64,000 bases of DNA from Yponomeuta sedellus (lineage: Eukaryota > Arthropoda > Insecta > Lepidoptera > Yponomeutidae). Under the pieces are notes generated by a model. It saw only the letters and a list, made by a program, of their open reading frames with translations, had not been told where the DNA came from and did not search any database. This document shows positions 30,601 through 40,546 of the stretch, piece by piece. Position 1 is the stretch's first letter, and each line of letters begins with the position of its first letter. A program made the position numbers and the translations under genes. Where the stretch lies: positions 10,432,794 to 10,496,793 of the forward strand of contig OW203748.1 of assembly GCA_934045075.1 (NCBI GenBank), in the 5' to 3' direction.

Positions 30601-33600
30601 GAGTGGAGCAAGCGAGAGATTTTCTTGCCATGTTGCAATAGAGAACTGTTATCAGAACAGCTAGATTCTTTCGCGCAAAACTTACATGAAATCATTCTCA
30701 CCCCAGACCTAACAACCTGTGAGATCACAAGGCGCGTAAAATATGAAATCTCCAACACTTTGTACATCCTCCCGTTGCTCCCAAATTCAGAGTATATCCA
30801 TAACCGTGCAGTAGTTATTGAAGATCTGTGGTCAATGATCAAGCAGGACAAAGACCCAGATAACCAGCAAGATACAAAGCAAAGTAAACTGAAAGATAAA
30901 CAAGACAAACAAAATAATGCTATGTCAAAGGCAGTTGACTTGAAAATCGAGACATGTTTCCAATGTAGCAGCGGGTCGAGCCGCGGTAGCCAGACAACAT
31001 CTTCACAGACGAAGAATCTCCGGTTCAGCGAACCACATGTCAACCAAGCTTCCGAAGATGCTAGACGTAACTCTTACAGTAGCTCTGTTGCTAATGACAG
31101 ATCACTAGACCAAACAATGTCAACGATAAACGAAAAGAGTAGTTACTGCACAAAAGCGCAGGGCGCAAGTAAGAAGGATACGCAATATTCCGAGCAGCGG
31201 AGACGTAACGCTTTCGACGGCTCATTGCTAATAGACCAATCTCTTGGCCAAACTAACTCAACATCAAAAAAAAAAGTTACTTGCTGTGGTAAAGCACTTG
31301 AAAGGAACAAAAATAACTCACAAAATTTAAACAAAACTGTGGAACAAAGAACTCGTAATAGCATTGGAGATAACACTACAAACAAAACTGCAGCAAATGA
31401 CAACGGCGGTTGTTCCCTGGTAAACAAGCTTACACCTGGTATATTACACGAAGATCTGACGAAGTTTTTGACTGAATGGTGCGAGAAGGTGCCTATGGAG
31501 GAAGTGAAACAAGAACAGGTTGCTGCTGTTAGACAAGGCCTTTTAAATGGCATCGGAAAACAAATAATCAAAATTAGATCAGATCCTCTGGCTATTCACG
31601 ACAAATTTCTTACCGAGGATATGCTCGATGGTGAACTAGATTCATTGCTAGATTGCCTGCCACAATCACCTGCATTGACAAGTAAAAAGGCAAAGCTGAA
31701 ATGCGAATTAATGGAGTACGTAGTGGATAACAATCAGCAGTTATATGATTTGTGCATGTCACAGAGTTACAGGCAAGAGTTAAAGGAAGCCTTAGATAAG
31801 AGTCTGCCAAAACCGAAACACACGTCAGCGGAGCTGGAAATTTTACAGGAAATACTCAAAGAAAACTTAATAGATGATTTCATTCAAGCCAACTACGCAG
31901 GTATAGATTCCAACAGAAGAGTACTATTCCATAAAAAGATACAACTAGAACTGTCCAGATTGGCACGAGAATTAGTCCAAAAAGGACAAAGCGAGCCGAT
32001 GGACGTGGAAATGTTACGGTCAGAGGTCTATAATGCTCTACACAGAGTGCCACCGCCTACTGAAGAAACGCTCTTAGAGCAAGTGAAAGAGTGTCTAGTG
32101 CGGCAAGAGATCACCGCCTGGTATAAAGACTTACCCATATCACATGCACCAGGTGAAGAGGAATTGCACAATCATACAAATAAAAATCTCCTAGCCAAGA
32201 AAATAATAGAAATAGAAAAACAGGCCGACCCAAATGACCTAAGTGTAGAACTAAATATAAAACATGAAATATCAAAGTTCATCAACAAGTTCCGTTTGCA
32301 TCCAGGCGAAGATTTAAACATAAACTTTATGGTTGACGAGCTGACAAATAGGATGCGAAATAACGCAGCATTGAATGATCCGAACCTCAGGTTGCCGATT
32401 CCACCAAAGTGCCACAGAAGTGACGAGACATTGTTTCCGGATTTGCGGCAATACAACAAATTCAGCGAGTACAGACCTTTGAGTTCGACTCTTGACACTA
32501 AGAGACATACCGAGACAAAAATGTTGAGTTCCTCAGTGGACCCGATTAGACAGGACCAAGGCGCCACCTTACCGTGCGATATAAGCGCTATTGAACATGA
32601 AACTTTGTTTGATAAGTCAAAAAACATGAAAAAACGGCGCGACCAAACACTTCCACTCGACCTTCAGACAGAATATCAGCGGGAAATCACCATGCAAGGG
32701 AAAAATCCCAGACAGTACTGGAAAAACGCATTCTCCGCATTCCAAAAACAACGCATCACAACACCCATGATCACTACAGATGAATCTAAGCAATGGGTGT
32801 CCTTGCAAGAACACAATCAGATTGAGAAACAACAAGGCCAGCAAAGTTGTGGGCGAGAAAGCTGCAATCAGCAAAATGTCGGCCAACAAAATACTGGTCG
32901 GCAAAGTCGCGACCACCAGAGAGAAGATTCTCGAATGGACGAAAGCCAAACCCGTGTTCAGGGACAAAATCGCGAGCGACAGATTAGCAGCAATCCCCGA
33001 GTTCTCGGCACAAGTCAAGTGGCTGGGCCCAGTTGTTGTGACCGTAGCATGAAGGCGTCAGACGTCATGTTTAAATCAATCATGGAATGGTGTCACCAAA
33101 TACCATTCCCGTCTGGTTACCCGGATAACGAAAAACAATTCGTGAGAGGTGAGATAGCAACTAAACTGATATCAAAAGTCGGCGAACTGAATCTGGATCC
33201 AAATGTGCTGCAAGACGACTTTATTTACGAAGGTATGCTTAATAGAATTGTGGATCACATACTAGATATGGTGCCACAGTCAACGGAACTTGAGTATGTC
33301 AGAAGTGTTCTGAAACACGAAATTATTCAGCGTTTGCAACAAGCCAGAATGCTGGCAATTACAGAACTGCGCGTTCATAGTTACAGGAAAGAAATTAATG
33401 AGACTATTAGTAAAGTAACGCATCCAAGTAATACGAAGGTACGCGAACAGCACATCATCGACTCAGCCGCCAAAGAGAAAATCGCTGATGCGCTGATGGA
33501 GATCAAATTTGAAGAGAAAGACAAGAAACAGTGTAAAAAGAAACTCATTGACTCAATACAGAAATACACTAATGAATCAACAACAGGAAAAATTACCTCC

Positions 33601-34791
33601 AAGGTTCAGGAGAAAATAGCAGAAGCGCTTGTCGAATTGCCAGCGCCTGCCAAAGAAGCTCTGGCTGAAGAAGTAGAAGAGGTCAAACTCAAGAACGAAA
33701 TAAGCGAGTGGTATAAAAAAATACCGCTCATAGAAGCCCCGCACAGCGCAGAAGATAATATGCAAAAGACAAACAAATTGATCTCTCTTCTGGCGAAAGA
33801 ACTACGCGAGTTGGAAAAAGAGGCCACGGTAGCTAATTACGTTGATCTGATCAGACTTGAAATACATAATTGGACGAAGAGGTTGCCTGTGAACCCTAAC
33901 CAGACTTGCAAACTTAACCAGCTCGTAGATGAATTCGCGAATCAGCTGAAGACCACGGAGCCTTCCAGACGACTGTTGCATCAAAACCACGACGAGAAAA
34001 CGTCATGCTCTTCTTTTCGGACCTCGCAAAGCATGCCACTGATCGGAGGAACTGGCCCATCTATTGTCAACCCGTTGAGCAGTCATTCAGTAATTGCAAA
34101 CCAGTCTTGCAATCAATCTTCCAACCAGTCCTGTCGACTCGGAAATGCAAGTGACAGTGAACAGCACAATCCACTTCTTTACCAAAGTCTTCCTTGTAAC
34201 CAGTCACAAAATTGCAGCATTACTTCAAGACAAACGTCCAACAATCAGTATCAGAGCTTGAACGTGCGTTACCCCTCACAGAATGCAAGCATGACTGATC
34301 ATTGTTGCTGCCGATCACAGATGGCCAGCGCCAGCCAGCAACAGACAGCGCACAGTTGTCACGCTCAATCCGCGCCGCGCCAAAAACTCCAGAATCCACC
34401 GCCCCAATACTGTTACTTACCGCAGAACGCAAGAGTGCAGGACTCCTGCAAGCTAATGGGAGGCTGGTACAACCGACCTCAGTTTACCCACCCTCAGACA
34501 GCGCCGATACCTCAGGTTTGCTACAGACCATCTACACACCACAAAAAAATTACGCATGGATCTGAAACCCCACACACACCGCAGATACCACAGGTTTGCT
34601 ACAGACCATCTTCGCACCATCAAAAGATGGCGCATGGATCTGAAACCCCAAGTGATGAGGAGAGCCTAAAGCTCTTCTGCCAATGTAGTCCTACACCGCC
34701 TCTCTGTCAGCAAAAGAGAACCCAGTTCTACTTCAGTCCTCCCTGTCACTTGTACGATGAATTCAAGACGTCAAAAACTTGCAGAAAGTGA
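27658..34791 (+). CDS. Gene 2, giant terminal exon: W-x-LP repeat helical protein
   Basis: This 7,134-base exon gives 2,377 residues after the acceptor TTTTACTTCCAG and stops at TGA 34789. No ATG opens the frame before 27874, so it is most likely spliced. It is basic, Lys/Glu/Gln/Asn-rich and mostly helical, with no signal peptide or membrane segment. A module of about 60-70 residues recurs, IxxWxxxLPxxxxxxxRxxVVxxLxxxI. Clear cases lie near 28510, 28980, 29765, 30205, 30585, 30740, 31455, 32110, 33070, 33690 and 33850. The blocks 31440-32390 and 33060-33970 align over their whole length (EITAWYKDLPISHAP against EISEWYKKIPLIEAP). The tail from about 34080 is Gln/Ser/Cys/His-rich and ends in two 26-residue repeats. 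The family is unrecognised; a large scaffold or a sperm-structure protein would be guesses. The part at 30200-30870 is paralogous to the - strand gene at 43412-44716. Confidence 0.88.
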   Translation, partial: EAIFQNLKRSQGGPAERRIQPKASQKRLGRKKSTTHTRKTWACIRKVPTKTVTPKSSLLNKNARLHSPGQHSMLPLQSIIMIKPFESSSATQISCRSSVTVLVKSETRINQTKVDTRDSRNLIAPDLLSHKEKDSRNSANRMGIVVRKINTTDVDINLPGRRNLPYGERNENESVLHNMAAGETRCHCTIHETKSRSNSPRATAELLKAQIMGNNGLEMYEDLSHIAGEIIRKNEEVEDGAKLLRLKRNASATCIKTSEEIFSLDDRKLYIKNSKSQQIIKPKTVKLHEEILYLLQDVPLQPSKDPKERMIRREVLKKLFRKLRHLTHKMQMTESDEDLLRNIRNCLKSVLDCERCNRNKHWDSMPCNKYHITQFNVPNKKLPTEDDVILKTLITHWFNSIELKVITSQRKEQFLKSIIKQQQAQFANRPNSNAEYKDIIEANIIDFLRELPIITDSECRRTVVIHQLTAKLVEEIMALAKDKMETNIPVAPRENYTHLKVFRDITRARNCNCPEKSMDTVQHLEKELKNVITTEISSFVLDKKLISDVIQNVEQDVAGILIGSLDCIKQGQENNVKTHLMQFLKDTKCFSQSHAEKLTENLMDSLKQTFIIADTHVQKDTGTSGHSTTTVILHSKSRHDVSMRKRDNSRFGSPKRQSTNETENTSKCSNKLDTSNKQTNNVADSITDEDVSNNFNIYTTELIQQIEQWLLILQTQVPLPDDEGFRAIVVHDLAHDIADRQKYLQINPSRRAKSADESEYLRFQIFKWINKLVAGKNRTILSHAAQLMEKIQNIQIPLLTKPSQFKLHQSINGAYALSVTEKRTTPCQALSITEECVKSDENYQAYEKKLGIEIKSWLRELPRKIIESSVYTVDSQIVSMLVRDISKGVQEETENSCNDSQVCGVINKEVSPWIENVTQCTGNEQLSLNHCIESLKTRIQSINVPIIGDKVREETEETKDVCCQDLYDYPRSYCAVRRILDEWSKREIFLPCCNRELLSEQLDSFAQNLHEIILTPDLTTCEITRRVKYEISNTLYILPLLPNSEYIHNRAVVIEDLWSMIKQDKDPDNQQDTKQSKLKDKQDKQNNAMSKAVDLKIETCFQCSSGSSRGSQTTSSQTKNLRFSEPHVNQASEDARRNSYSSSVANDRSLDQTMSTINEKSSYCTKAQGASKKDTQYSEQRRRNAFDGSLLIDQSLGQTNSTSKKKVTCCGKALERNKNNSQNLNKTVEQRTRNSIGDNTTNKTAANDNGGCSLVNKLTPGILHEDLTKFLTEWCEKVPMEEVKQEQVAAVRQGLLNGIGKQIIKIRSDPLAIHDKFLTEDMLDGELDSLLDCLPQSPALTSKKAKLKCELMEYVVDNNQQLYDLCMSQSYRQELKEALDKSLPKPKHTSAELEILQEILKENLIDDFIQANYAGIDSNRRVLFHKKIQLELSRLARELVQKGQSEPMDVEMLRSEVYNALHRVPPPTEETLLEQVKECLVRQEITAWYKDLPISHAPGEEELHNHTNKNLLAKKIIEIEKQADPNDLSVELNIKHEISKFINKFRLHPGEDLNINFMVDELTNRMRNNAALNDPNLRLPIPPKCHRSDETLFPDLRQYNKFSEYRPLSSTLDTKRHTETKMLSSSVDPIRQDQGATLPCDISAIEHETLFDKSKNMKKRRDQTLPLDLQTEYQREITMQGKNPRQYWKNAFSAFQKQRITTPMITTDESKQWVSLQEHNQIEKQQGQQSCGRESCNQQNVGQQNTGRQSRDHQREDSRMDESQTRVQGQNRERQISSNPRVLGTSQVAGPSCCDRSMKASDVMFKSIMEWCHQIPFPSGYPDNEKQFVRGEIATKLISKVGELNLDPNVLQDDFIYEGMLNRIVDHILDMVPQSTELEYVRSVLKHEIIQRLQQARMLAITELRVHSYRKEINETISKVTHPSNTKVREQHIIDSAAKEKIADALMEIKFEEKDKKQCKKKLIDSIQKYTNESTTGKITSKVQEKIAEALVELPAPAKEALAEEVEEVKLKNEISEWYKKIPLIEAPHSAEDNMQKTNKLISLLAKELRELEKEATVANYVDLIRLEIHNWTKRLPVNPNQTCKLNQLVDEFANQLKTTEPSRRLLHQNHDEKTSCSSFRTSQSMPLIGGTGPSIVNPLSSHSVIANQSCNQSSNQSCRLGNASDSEQHNPLLYQSLPCNQSQNCSITSRQTSNNQYQSLNVRYPSQNASMTDHCCCRSQMASASQQQTAHSCHAQSAPRQKLQNPPPQYCYLPQNARVQDSCKLMGGWYNRPQFTHPQTAPIPQVCYRPSTHHKKITHGSETPHTPQIPQVCYRPSSHHQKMAHGSETPSDEESLKLFCQCSPTPPLCQQKRTQFYFSPPCHLYDEFKTSKTCRK
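34506..34661 (+). repeat. Two tandem 78-nt (26-residue) coding repeats
   Basis: IPQVCYRPS-[TS]-HH-[KQ]-K-[IM]-[TA]-HGSETP occurs twice, 78 bases apart, near the C-terminus of the giant exon. Most differences are at third positions or conservative, so the repeat appears to be kept at protein level. Confidence 0.85.
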
Positions 34792-34836
34792 TCAAAAAAT
34801 CAACCCAGCCTTCCTTGATTGTTCTATGCCTTGATG

Positions 34837-34842
34837 AATAAA
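34837..34842 (+). terminator. Poly(A) signal of gene 2
   Basis: AATAAA, 46 bases after the TGA of the giant exon, in a short 3' UTR. A terminal-inverted-repeat element starts at about 34899, just beyond. Confidence 0.7.
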
Positions 34843-34898
34843 GTTCTGTCCTAAAAGTATTTTCTGAGAGAAAGATGCACTGACATAAATGTAGGGAA

Positions 34899-35662
34899 AC
34901 GGGATTCTTACCACGATTTTTTGCTTCAATATCTCGGGATTGTTGAAAAAATTTATAAATAATGGAGAAACTAATACGAGTATAATATAGGGGAGGGACT
35001 TTTTCTTACTCTAACGATTGATTTCAAAAGCTTCATAATATTTCCATATTTTTATTATTAGTTACTTCATTTCCAGACAAATCAAGGACATCCCAAACAT
35101 GGAACTACACCCAGACTGGCGACATTCAATATATTGAGCATAATTCAATTCATATCAATTAGCCTTTGTACCTATCTTGAACTTTTCGTATCAGTTCGGG
35201 TCTCCAAATTTATAGAATATATATTATTTCTCTTCTTCCTCCCAAAGGCTTTCAATGATATCCACTGTTTCCTATCCTGCGCTACTCTTCTCAGTTAGTT
35301 CCTGTTAGTTGTTAGATTCATTTGATGGACGTCCCCTCATCTTTTACACTGTCCAGTCGTCCACCCCTTGTTCTTTTCGTTTCTCTGTGATACTAGTCTT
35401 ACTAAATAATTGGAACGTAATAGCCATAAAAGTAATCGGTGTTTTCTCGTGGTCCCATTATTTTGTCCCGTTAACGGGTCCACGAGGGATAACTATCCCT
35501 CGTGGTCCCGTTATCGTCATCCCGTTGATGACGTGGGATAACTATTTCTCGTAGTCCCGTTGTCCACCCCTTGTTCTTTTGGTTTCTCTGTGATGTCAGT
35601 CTTACTAAATAATTATATAATTAAATAAATAACTAACTAAAGAAATGGTGGTAAGAATCCCG
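34899..35662. mobile_element. Terminal-inverted-repeat element just past gene 2
   Basis: AAACGGGATTCTTACCAC (left) and GTGGTAAGAATCCCGTTT (right) are exact inverted repeats extending to about 23 bp. The 764-bp inside holds direct repeats (CCACCCCTTGTTCTTTT at about 35350 and 35563) and a near-perfect hairpin at 35472-35511 (CACGAGGGATA/TATCCCTCGTG). No frame. Confidence 0.6.
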
Positions 35663-35989
35663 TTTCGATGCAATTAAGGGCTATCGCAAGTTTTAAAATA
35701 TTACAGCCATAATTCTTAAATCTAAGTAATGTTATACAATTGGCGGTCTTAATTTAATCAATTCTGATTTTAACGCATTTTTTCCAAAAAAATGGCCCAT
35801 TTATCTTTAGACTTATCGCTAACTAAACGCCGCAAAGAACACTGTGAGAAGGACCGTATTGCTTAAAGATTTGTTAAATTATGTATTTTTTTATTTACTT
35901 GACTGTACTAAGGGACAATAACGTTATCAGTTGAAGCACGGGACCTTAGACGTCCCTGTGCTTCACCCAGGTGGAGAACCTTGGTGAAG

Positions 35990-36180
35990 CACGGGTCCGG
36001 ACCCCCGTTGTCCTGTTCTCGGCCAGGTCCACCAGCCGTCTTCCCGCCCCGCCAGGTGTCCCGCCCATTTCCACTTTAATCTCGACACGCTTTCGCCAAT
36101 ATCGTCGACCTTTGTCCAGCGATGGATGATGACATTGGGCACCCGATCTACGATTCTGCGACCTAGCACGGCCAAAAAAA
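35990..36180 (-). pseudogene. RTE-like LINE ORF2 C-terminal fragment
   Basis: The - strand translates SRLKWKWAGHLAGREDGWWT, matching the conserved LKWQWAGHIARR block of LINE ORF2 C-termini, next to RIVDRVPNVIIHRWTKVDDI. Frames broken. Confidence 0.65.
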
Positions 36181-36329
36181 GTACAAGATTGATACATCCT
36201 CATATTCCCCATACTCATCAGCGGGTTCTTGAAAAGATAAGATTAAGATATTTATTTACTAAAAGATGTTGCATGTTTACAATACTTGCGGTATCTGCAC
36301 TAGACTAAGTTTGTATCGCAGAGACTTGA

Positions 36330-37820
36330 ATAAACTTAAATAAAAGAATTTTCAATTTTAGAAATAAATTTGTATTGTCACAAAGAGACTTTTTAAGACA
36401 CTGCAGCATCCAGTGTGAGTACTGGGGCTGTGCCAAATATAAAAGGGCACTGACTCAGCATGAGCTGGAGAGTGATACTCCAGCGCTGGTCTGCCGTTAG
36501 TACCCGTGAGTAAATGAGGACATTATAGGATGAAGACAATATAGGATGCAGACATTTTAAAATGAAGTCTTATTACGAAATGGTTTTATAAGATGAGGAC
36601 AATATTGAATGAGGACATTATAGGATGAAGACATTGTATGACGGAGGGAGGCGTCGTGCAGGTTCTATACCCGTCGTAAATTGGTTTCAATAACTGATTT
36701 CTAGTTATTTTTAGGCAACAGTCACAGTTCTTAACCATACATTATTCATATACACATAAGAAAAAAAATCTGGGTGTGATTTTCTGCAATCTTCGTTTTT
36801 TTTTTGTATTGTATTGTTTTGGTATGTTTTTGTTTCGCTGTCCTGTTTTTGTATTCGTCCCGGTTTTGTCTATTTGGAAATAAAACGAGTTTTCAATTGT
36901 TAATTCCGTCGTTTAATTTTTAGAACCCTTGAGGGATGAACTCAGTTGGGTGTTTTCTCGTGGTCCCATTATTTTGTCCCTTTAACGGGTCCACGAGGAT
37001 AACTATCCCTTTGATCGGGTGTTAGATAATATACTCGCATACCTACATCAAGTTCTATCACTCTTTGCCCATGGTACGGTTCTGTTGTCCGGTCAACCCA
37101 CAGAACATGGTCAACCGGACCACGGAGAAAAAATATTTTCGGTAGTTAACCAACGAAAAATTGATAAACCCAGTGTGACCGTTCTAAAAAATAATATTTT
37201 ACGTGGTCTGGGGGCCGTTTTCTCCATAGAACCAAATCTAGATTACGGAAAGCTAAATCCGGTTTTGGACTCCTAATCGAGATTACAATAACAAATTGGA
37301 TTTCTCCAACATCGTAAACCAAAGTTTAAACTGAAGTCTCTGAACGGCCGATATTGGACGATTAGGTTTTACTTTACCAAATATTGTTTTCACTATTGGT
37401 GAATGTTGGATCTCTTTTTCGTTTTATCATCATCTTATTAAATAGGAGGACCGTTCAAAATTTATTTCGCACAAAACAAACCGCGCCAGAAAAAAGTTTA
37501 AAATTGCCGAAAAAGTTTTTGAAATTACACAGAATAACCGGAAATATCACAGAATTCTCGACATTTTTGGCAGCTGCGTTTCAAAATAAAAAAAAGTGTT
37601 ACCACCGTAGATAGAGTACTCCCTCTACGGTTACCACCCTCAAATCTTAGCGTTTTTTGTCTAATCTGTAACAAGAACTAGATTTCGTGAACCAGATCAA
37701 AAAGTTACAGGAGAAATCGGATGGTCATAAATATATTTTTTAAACTTCGTTCAAGCATGATCCAGATTATGAAATCCAGTTTTGCGCAGCAAATGGAGAA
37801 AACGACCCTAAGGCAAGAAG
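36330..37820. other. Unassigned stretch; possible LTR and degenerate tandem repeats
   Basis: TATAAAAGGGC at 36438 and AATAAA at 36881 could be the promoter and poly(A) signal of an LTR, but I cannot place the ends. 36516-36640 holds imperfect copies of ATAGGATGAAGACA. 36948-37013 repeats the hairpin sequence of 35450-35530. 37070-37150 (GGTCAACCGGACCACGG) recurs inverted at 38630-38745. No gene recognised. Confidence 0.35.
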
Positions 37821-37829
37821 TAATAGTTA

Positions 37830-38030
37830 TTAGTTTTGCCAATACGTCCAAGGAGTACATGGCTTGTAAGGAGGTATTGTATAGACAAATTTGACGAATG
37901 TTAAATATAGATTTTTTATTAAGTAGTATTTTTTATTTTATCGTAGTTTACAAGTATCTACTTAACATTCGCCGCAATACCTTTTAACATGCCATGTACT
38001 CCTGTTACATATTGGCACAACTATTCTTAC
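37830..38030. mobile_element. MITE-like inverted-repeat element
   Basis: TTTTGCCAATACGTCC-AAGGAGTACATGGC (left) mirrors GCCATGTACTCCTG-TTACATATTGGCACAA (right), with a GGTATTG/CAATACC pair inside. Confidence 0.6.
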
Positions 38031-38214
38031 TTTTAGTGGTTTTTGCAATACGAAAATTTAATTAGGCAGGCAGGGTATACAATGTCATGGTACCCATTGG
38101 GTCGTCAACTAACCTGTTGACAACTTTATGCTCCCCTGGTACTTTTAGAACACATCGTGGTTAAAAACAATCTTATGTTTGTTTATTTTTTTGGTTAAGG
38201 CCCTAACAGTAGTA

Positions 38215-38460
38215 CAGTCTGTTTATCCTTACTTGGCCAATTTAGTAAACAAGATTCTACCCGTAAAGTATGGATTTTAGTCGCAAAGCGCCATTTCCCC
38301 GTAAATGACGTAATCGGGGAGACCATGATAGATAACACGCTGTCAATTTTATAAACAAAGTTCATTAGGTTGCGAGAAAATATGTCGTTTTCGCATCAAA
38401 TATCAATTTTGAGGTTAGAATCTTGTTTGCTAAATTGGCCAAGTAAGGATAAATAGACTG
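38215..38460. mobile_element. MITE family 4, copy 1, TA-flanked
   Basis: CAGTCTGTTTATCCTTACTT ... AAGTAAGGATAAATAGACTG, with TA on both sides. Terminal inverted repeats of about 48 bp, mariner-like in form. Confidence 0.85.
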
Positions 38461-38461
38461 T

Positions 38462-39090
38462 AGCTCAGTAGTAGTAAGTAACACCGGAAAAAATTCAACT
38501 ACCCATATATCAACTTCGATAGCCAGTAGTAGGTAACACGGGAAAAAACTACCCGTTTTACAACTGCCAGTAATAAAACATATTAAACAGAAAGGTCAAT
38601 CTGATAAAAAGTTTAAACTAGATCTTCCGTGGTCCGGTCAACAGGACTACGGAAAAAAAAATCTTCTGTAGTTCGGCCGACTGTACTATGGAAAATTTTT
38701 TTTTTTTCGTGGTCCGGTTGACCGGACAACTTAAGCGTACCACGGGCAATGAGTGAGTTCTATGGCCTGGCCATATGTGAGTGTGCTCAAAGAGTAAGCT
38801 CAAAAAGACCATATCTCAACCACCCACATATTGCACCCACCCACACACACGTATTGATGGCATCAATACGTGTGTGCTATTGCTATTGCTGGTACTCACT
38901 CATTTTGACTTTTAGATATTAGGAAAATGAGGTATTTCGACATAAAGCCTCCATGAGCCGGACGCATAAGTAGATCACCTCAAAATAATATCACAGGAAG
39001 CATTCGCGTAGTCATTTCGCCCATCTAGTGTGAGTGAAGGTACGAGTCATCTCATTATGTGATGCAAAGCTTGAACCTGTAATCTGCTGA
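38462..39090. other. Spacer without recognised gene
   Basis: Contains the GGTCCGGT(C/T)(A/G)AC repeats near 38630-38745 and a 16-bp-arm palindrome at 38844-38876 (CACACACGTATTGATG with a 1-nt spacer). Nothing else recognised. Confidence 0.5.
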
Positions 39091-39095
39091 GGAAA

Positions 39096-39350
39096 ATTTT
39101 CAAAAACCTATTTAGAGGCTAAAAATTCCACCTGTGCCGGGACTCGAACCCGCGACCTCTGGCCAACCGCGCCAGCGCTCTCCTAACTGAGCTAATGGGC
39201 GACTTACCGTACCGGCATCAGTGAAATTTTACACGTTATTTTACAGGTTAGGTTTTACATCGGAATGATATCGCTTTACCCAGCACAATTTATTTATATT
39301 CTTTTTAATGCACTAACCCGTGCTAAGGACAATTTTTCTGCTGATTAGAG
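39096..39350 (-). mobile_element. tRNA-like SINE, complete
   Basis: The - strand carries GCCCATTAGCTCAGTTAGG, GGGTTCGAGTCCCGG and TTTAGCCTCTAAATAGG, plus the 5' extension ending GCACGGGTTAGTGCA. Confidence 0.7.
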
Positions 39351-39861
39351 GATTTGTGAGATGAACGTCACATTCGCGATTTGGTAAGTAGGTACAAGGG
39401 AAGGGTTTTGTTCCTAACTGTACTACACTGAACTAAAAATGTGGGTTAATACGAATGTGTCAATTTCATATTGTGACCAATGCAGTACCTATGCGACTAC
39501 GTGATAATGTGACGAATAACCTAAGTCACATAAATCTCTTGTGGCTTCTCGCTAAGGTGGTCTATGTCTCATGTGACGAATCGCGAATGTGACGTTCATC
39601 TCACAAATCATTATAATAATAATGCAGTCTATATACATCCTACTATAGGGCACGGCCTCCCAGAGAAAGAGTGTGGGCTTAATCATCGTTCATGCACACC
39701 GCAGATTGGCGATTTCAAGCGCTGTGGTCTGTGACATCTCAGACACTCAGGTTTCCTTAAGATGTTTACCTTCACGTTGTTGGTATTGCTACTATGCTAA
39801 TGGCTACGTTAAACAAACGGTAATGCATGGTAGGTATATCATGCATTAGCAATAAATCTTC

Positions 39862-40195
39862 GATATCAACCCTTTACATGTCCCCAACTTTTCATGGATC
39901 GCACGAAGGTTAGGCCATACTCTACCACGGGGGCCAAGTCCGGGTTGGTGGAGGACTGTAAGACAGTGGCGGGCCTTACTGTCAGAATTTATCAAGCCGC
40001 CCTTAAGGCTTCTGACATGGCGTAACGACTGCCATTATATGAGAGCCGGCACCAACGGCTTAACGTGCCTTGCGAAGCACGGAAGCGCTCGGAAAAAATG
40101 CCACTAGCGGTAGTCACGAGATGGGGTGACCATCTCGTGACTACCGCTAGTGGCATTTTTTCCAAGCGCTCTAGGCCTAGCAGAACCAAGTGATT
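39862..40195. mobile_element. Family X, copy 9, ending in a perfect fold-back
   Basis: The + strand copy runs from 39862 to about 40124, then its last part returns inverted. 40091-40124 and 40130-40163 are 34-bp perfect arms (GGAAAAAATGCCACTAGCGG...) around a 5-base loop. Confidence 0.85.
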
Positions 40196-40204
40196 TACAG
40201 TTAG

Positions 40205-40300
40205 AATATTTTCGGGGCTTAATCGCGTAGTAATTTATTGCTATTTTACCTCGACCTTTCGACGACGTTACAGCCATCGTGGTCACGAGAAGACTGAAAA
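40205..40300 (-). repeat. Penelope-like/hairpin repeat block
   Basis: The - strand reads GTGACCACGATGGCTGTAAC, GTCGAAAGGTCGAGG and TTACTACGCGATTAAG. This is the same layout as 40450-40545 and 53560-53640 (- strand): ACCACGGC...CTG...GAAACGT.GG. The layout resembles repeats linked to Penelope-like elements, but no Penelope reverse transcriptase is present. Confidence 0.35.
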
Positions 40301-40391
40301 GATTCTAACTATGTGTACAAGCCGCGAAAGTTTAAAACAAGTGATTTATTCCAATTGGAATCAATCACTTGGGTTAAACGACAATAAATCT

Positions 40392-40546
40392 AATTAAAAC
40401 TGTTTTTATACGGATTTATGCTCGTTTATTACATTTTTACATGACTCCGTCATCCGGGACCACGGCACCTGAAAAAGTGCTGAAACGTTGGAAAATTGTA
40501 AAAATGTAATAAACGAGCATAAATCCGTATAAAAACAGTTTTAATT
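40392..40546. repeat. 49-bp perfect inverted repeat with 57-nt loop
   Basis: Left arm 40392-40440 begins AATTAAAACTGTTTTTATAC and the right arm 40498-40546 is its exact reverse complement. The loop holds GGGACCACGGCACCTG and GCTGAAACGTTGG. Confidence 0.95.
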
